Below are positions 50,401 to 64,000 of a stretch of DNA of 64,000 nt, in pieces (position 1 is the stretch's first letter; every line of letters starts with the position of its first letter). The notes under the pieces were generated by a model. It was not told where the DNA came from. It worked only from the letters and a program-made list of their open reading frames with translations, and did no database searches. Location: contig NC_051107.1 in NCBI RefSeq assembly GCF_901709675.1, positions 6,016,001-6,080,000 of the forward strand, given 5' to 3'. Source of the DNA: Syngnathus acus. Its lineage: Eukaryota; Chordata; Actinopteri; Syngnathiformes; Syngnathidae. A program made the translations under genes and the position numbers.

Positions 50401-53400
50401 GAAATCTTCATTCCAACTCACTCGAGGGACTCGATGAGCTTGCAAGGCTCGACGGGCGGCGGGTAGACCACCTCGTCGATGTGCTTGCGGTTGCAGTTTG
50501 CATAGGCGGTGGAGATGTGGATGAAGGCCTCCAGGTGACACATGCGGCGGGCCAGGCCCAGGAGCTGCTGCGTGCCAATCACATTGAGCTGCACAGCATG
50601 TCTGGCGGGCGACAGGAAGTGGTGATCAGGCGGGGCGGGGCGGGGCCTCCCGCTCGCTCACGACGACCCGTCGGCTATTTACTTGAGCGGCTCGTCGAAG
50701 CGGATGGTGGCGGCGCAGTGGAAGACGACGTTGACGCAGGCGGCCAGCTTGTCGGCGTCCTCGGGGCTGATGGCCAGGCCCGGCTCCGTCATCTCGCTGC
50801 TGACGCCGATGATCTTGCGGTGGAAGTCGGCGTCGTCCTCCCGCACGCGGTCAAACAGCTGCGCAAAACAGCAGATGGCCAAAGGTTTGCATTTGTTCCT
50901 CAAACATAAAAGCCACCAACAAATATAGCTCAGCGGAGGCTGCCATTGTCTCGATGGCGTCGAGTGAATAATCGAGACCTGAGTCAGCGCTCGGAATGTA
51001 CGTCAGTAGCCGGTGCTGGCGCAGGTGAGTCAGCCTCACTTTGTGCGTGCGTGCGTGCGTGCGTCACAGCAAGGAGAGGCCTTTCCAAACTTCAAACTCA
51101 AGATGATCGAGTCCATGATGGACGGCGGCTGACGCCAACGGGAATCCAAACTGGTCATTCTGGGTCGGGCGGCATTCCGACACGCGGCGAGGGATTAACT
51201 GAACCCTGCGTGCACACAATCCCGCCCCCTGCCTGATAAAGACCTCTATTCTTTGGTGAACACGGAGGGGCGGCCGACGGGGACCGGTCGGATGCTTTCC
51301 CGCTGCGGAGAAGGAAAAGGATGCTTCTGAAATGCCGCCGACGGTGAACAGCTGTTTGCGTTCGTGCGCCGCATCCATCCGAGGCCATCGCCTGGAAACG
51401 CGGCCGGACCGAGCGGGAGCGGGGAGGGACGTGGTTTTTTTTTTGTTTTTGCACCAAGCGTTATGCAACGCAAACATTACGGCCCTGCGAGCCAGCAGCT
51501 GGCACCGAGGAGGCGGGGCGGGTGGCCGTGTCGTCCACAAATGCTTAAAAAACTAAATGTTGCTTTGCGGTTTTCCCTGACAGTTCCTTTGGGCCACTCG
51601 TGATGGGTTGTCAACTTCCGCGGCTCGTGTCAAGGGAGTCATTGGCGAGGATGATGGCCGGGGTTACAGGGGTCGCGCGTGTGTGGGGGGGGAAGGGGGA
51701 GGGGGGTGCCAGCGCTGCTTCAACGTCGGCCTTTGTGCAAGAGGACGACGCCGTGGGACGCTCGACCGGCTCTTTGGTGCCGGGCGCCGGCAAACAATAG
51801 TTCCACACACGCACGCACCCCTGCAGTCACGCGCTCGCCCGCTCAAGGTCAATGCATGACGACGCCTCTGAGGAAGTAGCAAATATTTCTTTACGACCAC
51901 CGGAGAAATTGCGGCCGTTGCAACGTAACTGCCGTTAAACAACTCATTCCTCATTCAAGTGTCGAAGGCTTATCGCATCCCATCTCACACCCAAATGCTT
52001 CCCTCTGACAATACGAGCGCTCAAAGGTCGCCGTCTTGACATGCCCGGCGAGGCGAGCGCGCAGAACGGGTTTTTCCTCTAGCAGCTATTCTGCTTTCTT
52101 TTGTTCCTCGCAATCACCGAGCTTGACGGGTGGACCTGGTGAGGGCCCGCCAGCCGGCGGCGGCGGCAAAGCAGAACGCGCTGGGCCACCTCGTCCCGTG
52201 TCAATCCTGAGCTTTGATGAGTCACGCTTGGCCGCTCTCTCTGCCCACTCCTCCACTGCCTGACCACCTGGCTGTCCTTGTTCCCCCAGGAACAGATTCT
52301 TAAAATAATCATGGTCGCCAAGGCAACATTTGCTAATTAGAAACACATTTTTGACAATGAATGACAAATTGTTGCGGCGACACCAACGCTCAACTTCACG
52401 CATCGCGAGCGTTTTGCAAATTTCAACCTCACCTTGCACTTCATCATGTCGTCCACCCTCTGCTGCATGGACTGTCCGGCTTTGGGTCGCACCAGCAGGA
52501 AGAGCGCCCGCACGTCCGGGCAGGAGCGCAGCAGCTTCTCCACCAGAACCTTGCCCATGAAGCCCGTGGCCCCCGTGATGAGCACGTTCTTGTCGGCGTA
52601 GAATTCGGCCACGGACGTCACCCTCGGTCGGGTCCGGACGTCCGCTTGCTCCCAGATGGGGAACCGGTCTTTGCACTGATCCTGCATGCGGGAGAACATA
52701 GGTACGCTTAAAAACAATCAAATATCCCGAGCGCTCGGTCGGGTCCGCGAATCTTGCCGGTGACGCTTTGACTGGAGCTTTATGAGTCGTTTTAAGCGAG
52801 GGCGAGGCCTCGTGATGCAAATATCATTTAGCCTGGCGGAACCCGACCCAGATGCGCCGCTCGTCGTCTCCCGGTGACACGCCGTGCTCTCCGGCCCCGC
52901 CCCTGCAATTTAATTAGATCATATCCCGCGCACCGGCGGAGAGTAATGGAGCGTGCCACATTATTTGGGCCAACTCGATACAATAAATCGGGCGATGGCG
53001 GGCGGCCAGTTCCCTTCGGACCACAAACGCCGCCTCCGAGGCCATCCGGCGGGGTGGGACGCCAGCGCAGCTGCAAATTTGGGTTAATAAGGTGAATGAT
53101 TCACGAATTCTGTGGCCCGTTTGGACCCGCATGACGAGTCATAGGTGTCGAAACTTCCTGGTTTCGCCGTGTTGACCGTAAAAGATCAAGTGCGTAAGAA
53201 GCTCTCGGTTGGCAAGGATATTCTCTGGCAGCGGCGGCGTTGCATTTCTCCGAGGTCGACCTGACATCAGCACGTTTATCGAGTCTTGTTTGGTACGCGG
53301 CAGATTCCCGGCAGGTCGGCCCGAATCCCGCCTGGACGTGGGAACCAAATCCTCCCACTGAACTAAACAATGGCGTGCTTGCACACTCGCTTCCTTGTCG

Positions 53401-55560
53401 CCTGCTGTATTAAATAACAACACCTCTGTGTATGATTTATACTCAGCTGAACCTTGCACACATCAAAGTATAAATCCAAAGTGTCTCAGAACTTCACCAC
53501 GGATTAGCACCTGACAAGGGAAATGTTACTGCAGTGTCGACAAGCTCCTGGATTAAACGCCTCAAATCTCAGATGGATGCCAGAGGTGCTGTCAGCGAGG
53601 AAGACGATTAAAGAATCGGGTTTTCGAGCGGCGACTTAAGTCGTCGAGGCGCCGCCGTCGAGAGTCGGCCTTCTTTCGAGACCTACGATGCCTCGGACCG
53701 TCCATTAGCGGATCCGTGCGTGCGGGGACCGCGGCGGCGCTAGACAGATGCACTCGGGCTGATAGCATCACGGGCGGACAAAAGCCGGCCAGAGTGGCGG
53801 CCGAGGGGGGGGGAATGGAAGGCTTGCACGATTGCGCTAGTACGCTTGAAAGCAGGCAGGAAGTCGCTTCTATGATGGCGTGGCCCTGCTCTAATCTTAC
53901 AAGATTACACAGATTAAAAAGAAAAAGGAAACAAAGACATAATCAAATAAAATTCAGATTCTATGTGTCTGTCAACATTCAACTGCCAATCACGAGTTAT
54001 CAAAGTCAACATGAAGCGTCTCCTGGATGGCAGACATCGTGTCGGAGCGTCGCCCGCCGTCCGACCCGGACCGAGAAATCCACACCGGGACCAAAAGGTC
54101 GAGAAGGAGAATCTGACGTTTCATTTCCTGAAAAGGACTTTGTTGTGTCATTCTGATTCACTTTCATGTCTTCTTGCTATCAAGTCAGCAGTTGAAAAAT
54201 GGGTCAAAGCGACGAAACCCCGTGACAGTGACATTCGCTGTCAGTACCTTTTCAAACGGCCACCTTGGGCTACAAATGTGACTTGGCCAACTTGGCCGAG
54301 ACTTCGCGTGCTATAATTAGCGGTGTCGCGCGTGTATACATTAGCACGGTTGGAACGAAGGTTCTTGTACTGTACAGAACTGGATGACAGCCAGTGTGAG
54401 TGAGTGAGTGATGCTCATTGGTCCCATCAGGCCACTCCATCACTGGGCTGGTGACATGCTATTAACGCCACGCCCTTTTACGCAGGGGTTCAATGTCATG
54501 CCACCCGTGTAGCGCCCCTCTCTGGTTATTAAAAGCGCACATGCCGAGACAATGTGGTGGGGGGGAGGCGGCTCAAGGTGAATTTGCTACATGGGAAGAA
54601 TTCTGCTATTTTACAGTACTATTGCCATTTAGAATGAAAGTCTCCCAAATAAGTACAAAGTAATTCTAATAGCACACATTATATAGGTCACATAATAATA
54701 TACTGCAAACATAAAAGGCATCACAAGATACATTTTTGAGGAGATTTAAACCAAATCATCATGTTTAAGCATTCATCAAGGCAGACACGGTAAACGACGC
54801 ACACTTCCGGTTTGTTCAAAGAATACAAGTTGACATTAACTTGAAATGAGAAAAACCACAGGGACGCTTCTCCCCGTATTATTATGTTGATTATTCCTAC
54901 TTTATTATTGCCAGTCGTAGTTCGAGTCAAAAATAATAATGGATGGATAATAATGGACTAAGCAGCTTTTGAAAGTACGAGTGCGACTTTGACACGTCAG
55001 GAAATTGCTTATCATTGGTCCGCTACTTCACTAACAAGCGAAAAGTGGGACTCAATTTGAAGTAAGCTTAAACATTCAAAATAATAATACGTACAATGAC
55101 TCCAGCGTTAAAAAGAAATACTGTAACCAGAAAACACCACGTTGTTTCATATTGAAGGCCACCATCGTCGCTTCCGGCGTGCGCGGGGCTAACGGAGGCG
55201 AGCTAACCGCCGGCTTGCTGACTCTCGCGTCGCCCAACGCCCAGCCATCCAAGGCGGCGTCGGGCGTCGCCACGTCCGCCCCTCTGAAGTAAAGCACTCC
55301 AGCCGTTAAAGCCGTCGAAACGACTCGGCATGTTAACAAGTATCGTTCAAACGACATTTGTAGTCGATCTCTCGACTGTTCCTCACTCCCGCCACGCAGC
55401 CGACAAAAACCGAAGATGCTCCAGGGTGGGGAGGCGAGCCGAGCCGGAGCGGCTGCGTTCCGCCGCTCGTCGCCTCCCCACACGGCCCTCGAGACTCAAC
55501 GCTCGAGCCGCCGTTCGCGGCCGAAAATGGGCTGAATAAACGGCTTCTTACCGTAGCCAT
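47409..55560 (-). CDS. far1: Fatty acyl-CoA reductase 1
   Basis: A tail-anchored peroxisomal enzyme reducing C16-C18 acyl-CoA to fatty alcohol with NADPH, rate-limiting for ether lipid synthesis. Exons: 55560-55552, 52681-52433, 50858-50683, 50601-50422, 50358-50181, 49367-49323, 49248-49130, 49052-48985, 48287-48116, 48046-47917, 47832-47705, 47571-47409; 538 residues (human 515). The NADPH loop is [13 protein letters not shown]; the catalytic Tyr/Lys pair is in [20 protein letters not shown]1-type blocks follow: [44 protein letters not shown], and the C-terminal [18 protein letters not shown] hydrophobic anchor. FAR2 features fit less well. The N-terminus is inferred: ATG GCT ACG in a 9-nt coding exon joins in phase to exon 2, adding about 25 residues ([19 protein letters not shown]) before the usual FAR1 start region. 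Confidence 0.93.
47654..47670 (+). promoter_or_regulatory. CTCF-like motif in far1 intron
   Basis: CCAGCAGAGGGCGCACC, a near-consensus CTCF core on the plus strand. Confidence 0.45.
48894..48910 (+). promoter_or_regulatory. CTCF-like motif in far1 intron (consensus core)
   Basis: GGCCAGCAGGGGGCGCA is an essentially perfect CTCF core on the plus strand, between far1 exons 8 and 9. Confidence 0.6.
49368..50180 (-). other. far1 intron 5
   Basis: About 0.8 kb without coding signal; a T run lies near 49577-49589. Confidence 0.5.
50859..52432 (-). other. far1 intron 2
   Basis: About 1.6 kb; contains a GCGT tetranucleotide array at about 51044-51064 and GC-rich stretches, with long ORFs on both strands that resemble nothing known. 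No exon was recognised. Confidence 0.5.
52682..55551 (-). other. far1 intron 1
   Basis: A 2.9-kb intron. The end nearest exon 1 (about 55100-55551) is part of a CpG-rich promoter block. Elsewhere it is AT-rich, with a GTGA tetranucleotide run near 54394-54410. Minus-strand ORFs in the CpG block have no family resemblance and no splice support. Confidence 0.5.
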
Positions 55561-57908
55561 GAGCGGCGAGCTTGCTTCCGTTCTCTCGCGCCTGTCAAAA
55601 GAGGCAGTGCGGTGCGGCAGCTGTGGTCTCTCTGCCTCCTCCCACCGGCCGCCCCCCTCGTCCAACGGATGCTCAAACACCGACTCTGTTGGAGAGAGAG
55701 GAAAAAAAAAAAAAGAACGCCTCCGCCCGGCCCCGATGACAAATGTGGTAGCTGAATGAACGGGTACAGTACGTGTCACCCCACCCAGCCCTTGCCTTTC
55801 GTCAACCGAATGGCGTTGAAATTTCCGCCGAGCGCTATGTAGGCTACGCACGCACGCGCGCACGCACGCAGGCAGGCAGCCAGACGTTTCTTGGAAGTAA
55901 CAAAACAATTAATGCATTGTAATTGTTCACGCCGTTGCCCTGAACACCAAATGGATACACGTCAACGATACTCCGCCTCTTTACGGTGCCAGGCAGACAT
56001 TGATTACATGCCAGAAATTCCAGCAGTATCTTTATCTTCCTGATAGCTACCCAAATACTTTCTTCACATCGTGAGAGTACTTCAACACATTGGATATTCT
56101 ATTCATAATGATTCGAATCATTTCATTGAAGCCTTCTTTCATTGGAACCTATTTTCCTTTAAATAGAATCGCATTTGTCAATCATGCAGCCACAAGTATG
56201 GAGGACACCTAAAAGCTTCCTCCATGGTGACGTGAGCGTCATATAGCAGAACAGGCTGAGCAGCAGCAGCCGTGTCTGTGGAATGTCAAGTATGCATGTA
56301 TATGCAGGCGTGTATCGAAACGGACCAGACTCCATCACGGTAAGTGACACGCCAACGAGCCTTTTGGGGAGCCCACTGTCACCTCTGCAGATGACGTCTG
56401 TGATGCTGTCGGATTTCACACCTATGGCTCAGTGACTGTGAAAAAACTTTGTGCAGATGGCAATCATTATGAAAAGCAGTGAATACATCAAGACAAATAA
56501 CATGCAAAACTTTGCAAAATAGGAACAGTCATACTTGCGGGATTTCCGCTGCCTCGACGGGTTGTTCCAGGAAAACAAGTCATGCGAGTCAACCTGTCGT
56601 GACTTTACAATTGTTGCATCATGCATATAATGAGGATTTGCGGTTTCACAAACGCTTTGTGGACTCTCATTGTCTTTCAGATTGAATGCAACACATTCAT
56701 TTAACCGCCAACAGGTTCCTGACACTTGGTTCAGTCAAACTGTGCTCATTTCAATGACCACACGATAAGAAAAAGTCTGAACCGAAAAAAAACGGAAGAG
56801 GAACTACAGCACGATGACGGTAAACCACACCAGGAGAAAGTGTTACGGACATTGCACAACACAGAGGACGCCTATGAAAAATGAGCATGTGTCTAATAAA
56901 AACTAATAACGTGACGAGGAAAGCCAAACGGGTTTAAAAGCAAGACAACAGCGCCCTCCGGTGGACATTCAGGGGAAGACAACAGACATTTTCATTCAGC
57001 GCGCCCTCGTGTGGACAAACGTAAGCACTACAATTCCAAATGTGCAAACCTCGTTTATCCAACCGAACAATGATTATACTGTATTAAAAAAAAATAAACG
57101 CACAATTTAAGATTAAACATAGTTAATAAATCACAAACGTGAACAGAACTCCATTTGAGTGAGCTAATTTAATTATAACCTCCTTCTATGCGCAACAGTG
57201 AGCTGCTTCAGAAACACCAAATTAATCACTGCTATGTAATTAATCACCCCAGTTTATTCCGCATATGAATTATTTAAAAAAAAATACTCCTTCGTTTGCT
57301 GTTTGCGGCACAGTGAGTCAATACATAGCGTTGCTATTGTGTCAACGTTTTATTTTAGTCTTCAGAGTATCATACGAGATTTCTGGGAACAAAAACAAGT
57401 TAATATTTTCGTAGTGTTGCATTTTTCCTCATAAAAATAGTTGCTCCGCATACCTACAAGTCTGGCGACCACCGTTTTTTTTTTTTTTTTCTGTTTTACA
57501 CTACACAGTGATTCTGAGCTGTGTCATCAACACGCACACGCACGCACGCACACACTCACGTTTTGGTTTTCGTTGGCCAACAAAAGTGATGAAAAAGACA
57601 AAAGATGCTTCCAAGTTGTGCTTGACAGTCCCTTGTCACCGTGGCGACCGAGATGACTTCTGCTTTAAAACACTGTTAGCGCTACAGACTTGATTGTACA
57701 AAAATACACACGAGCCAAGCCATTTTGGCAGACTTAAGGACCAGCGGGACAAAAAAGCGCACGAGATGTCGACAGAATCAGATTCACAGTACGTCATGTA
57801 TGGTCGTCGTGGTTACTAGCAGCCTTGGTTAAAAACATCTACGCTCCGCCCCTCGCTCCTTCCTAAGGCACTCCATGCCCTCCTCGGCGTCATTCCTCAG
57901 CCTTCTGT
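55561..57908. other. far1 promoter and spacer to the magi2 3' end
   Basis: The CpG-rich block continues to about 55.9 kb and probably contains the far1 transcription start. Beyond it lies about 2 kb of AT-rich sequence without genes. Two CTCF-like motifs in minus orientation occur 50 bases apart (56951-56966 and 57001-57016). A T run lies at 57475-57490 and a CA/CG run near 57530-57556. Confidence 0.5.
56951..57016 (-). promoter_or_regulatory. Pair of CTCF-like motifs upstream of far1
   Basis: On the minus strand, CCACCGGAGGGCGC (56951-56966 region) and CCACACGAGGGCGC (57001-57016 region), same orientation, 50 bases apart. Confidence 0.5.
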
Positions 57909-59259
57909 TTTATTTACACGGTGATTGTTGTTGGGCCCACGCAGTCCGGTTAAGGCAAAGTCCGAGAAAAAGAGACCCCATTGAGTCCGGCTTGTCGTAT
58001 CAAAATCTGCTTACATTTGATTGCTTCTCAGTTTCGGCTGATTCCTCCAAACAAAAGTGGATGAACGTCCAGTTTTTAAGGTGGAGGGTGTCCAATAATT
58101 TAGTCCGTAGTCGAATAAATAAAACGAGTCGATCGGTTTCCTCGGTGGGTCGAGCCGTTAGCTGGTCCAAGTTCCCGCCCGCAGCGCGCCGGGAAGCTTG
58201 TCCCATCCGGGGATCTTCCAGGGCCCCGGAGAGACGGCGGACTTCCCGGCCGCCGATTCCCGCCCGGGCTCCGGGCCCGGCCTGTTCGTCCCGTTCGCGT
58301 GCACGGCGGGAGTGGCAAGAAAGCCGCTTCCTCCGGGAATTCTCTGGCGTCCCGGCGCGGCACGGCGCTCCTCGCATCCCTCGCGGGCGGACCGGCCGCC
58401 GTCGCTCCCTACGCTCGCCGCCGAAAGTCTATCGAGCGGCGCGGTTACTTCCGGCAGGCTTGGAGAGGCTGAAGGGCGAGCGTCCCAAGAGGCGCCATTG
58501 TCTGGAAGACAGTCGCGGCGGGAACGTGGGTCAGGACGGACGTAAAAAGAAGAGAGTAACGCGACGGACGCATGCCACCGCAACAGCCGCCGGCATGCCG
58601 TCAAAATGAAACGCATGCCACAGGGAAACGCTTCAAAACGATCCCATCGATTCCTCAGGTAAAAATTGATTATATAGACGCCAACAAAAAGTCTGTGACT
58701 TTGAGAGTGTGTGGCTTCAAAAGGTGGGGCCTTGCCTGGTGAGTAATATGGGCGTCAGCGAACAAGCGTTCAGGTTAGCGGCTAGCCATTAGCAAAAGTG
58801 CGCCTCCAATTATCCATTTAGACAATTATTTTTACAAAATGTCGGCCTTCGTATTTACATGCTGAGACATGCTTAAACTTTCATGGTTACTATGGCAACT
58901 CAAACAGCATTTACCAGCACACACACGTTTTGTACAAAAGTATTGGGACACAGCATGAGTATCCAAAATGAAAAAGCTCAAAGGACTCATTTTAAATTCA
59001 TTGAGTCAATGTGTGTCCCAATCCTTTTGTCCAAATTGTCTTTTGTTCTTTGCTGGAAGCACAAAAACACACACAGGATGATGCACGATCACGCCAGTGT
59101 GTAGCATTAGTGCTGAAATGTTGAAAAAAAAACATAGAACAACAAGCCTGCATTATTTGCATAACCATTTGGTATGCAAATGAGCACCTCGGGTGGTGCT
59201 AAAATAAAAAAATCACACCGCGAGCTTGTTTTCTATGATTATTTGTCTGAGGTGGAGAG
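57909..59259 (-). other. Probable magi2 3' UTR with poly(A) signal
   Basis: AATAAA on the minus strand at 57909-57914 is the first canonical signal after the magi2 stop, giving a 3' UTR of about 1.35 kb. It includes an unusually CpG-rich block (about 58140-58610) open in several frames on both strands but with no recognisable protein, and a 97-base inverted-repeat element. Confidence 0.45.
58934..59030. mobile_element. 97-bp palindromic MITE remnant (Tc1/mariner-like ends)
   Basis: ACAAAAGTATTGGGACACA (58934-58952) and the reverse complement of 59012-59030 agree at 18 of 19 bases. 'AAAAGTATTGGGACA' is a common end in fish Tc1/mariner-type miniature elements. The whole is a short hairpin-capable unit with no coding potential. 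Confidence 0.6.

Positions 59260-64000
<4,741 letters not shown>

Noticed and set aside
47409-55560. far2 instead of far1
   Set aside because: A few positions look FAR2-like, but [18 protein letters not shown] and the [12 protein letters not shown] tail fit FAR1 better.
55076-55908. Overlapping minus-strand ORFs of 135 and 191 codons near the far1 promoter
   Set aside because: They run through the CpG-rich first exon/intron border and include intronic sequence past the clear donor at 55551; no homology.
57875-58609. 244-codon plus-strand ORF (and opposing 152-codon minus-strand ORF)
   Set aside because: Both are low-complexity, arginine- and proline-rich frames through a CpG-dense block, with no family resemblance, domain or splice support.

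Overview
The window is vertebrate nuclear DNA. Genes are multi-exon with GT-AG introns, poly(A) signals and CpG-rich promoters. Protein matches and the compactness (eight recognisable genes plus one small unknown in 64 kb, many introns of 60-150 bp) point to a teleost fish, probably a percomorph with a small genome; the species cannot be told. All gene calls come from reading exons, checking that splice phases join, and comparing with family members known to me. No database search was run.

Layout, left to right: golgb1 (giantin, minus; 5' part only, running off the left edge); an unrecognised 79-residue membrane-type ORF (plus); a photoreceptor guanylyl-cyclase-activating protein gene (plus); orc5 (minus); lhfpl3 (plus); kmt2e (minus; long 5' leader intron reaching about 34.1 kb); ndufb2 (plus); kdm7a (minus); far1 (minus); magi2 (minus; 3' half only, running off the right edge).

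The genes are not an operon. They are a syntenic housekeeping, neuronal and chromatin block: ORC5-LHFPL3-KMT2E are neighbours on human 7q22, NDUFB2 and KDM7A lie on 7q34 and MAGI2 on 7q21, while GOLGB1 and FAR1 are on other human chromosomes. Pairs are arranged head-to-head (golgb1/small ORF, orc5/lhfpl3, kmt2e/ndufb2) and tail-to-tail (GCAP/orc5, lhfpl3/kmt2e, ndufb2/kdm7a). Head-to-head spacers carry CCAAT, ZNF143-like or YY1-like motifs. Each tail-to-tail junction carries a CTCF-like motif in plus orientation.

Mobile DNA is sparse: a 322-bp hAT-type element with a perfect 8-bp target duplication in orc5, an about 860-bp element with perfect 25-bp terminal inverted repeats in kmt2e, and a 97-bp palindromic remnant near the 3' end of magi2. 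Points most worth a second look are the small unknown gene at 6.3 kb, the CTCF-like array, the possible orphan promoter near 36.0 kb, the exact TISU element on the kdm7a start codon, the 9-nt first coding exon of far1, and the microexon, tiny in-frame intron and microsatellite-encoded tail of magi2. I saw no clear evidence of a wholly new multi-gene system.
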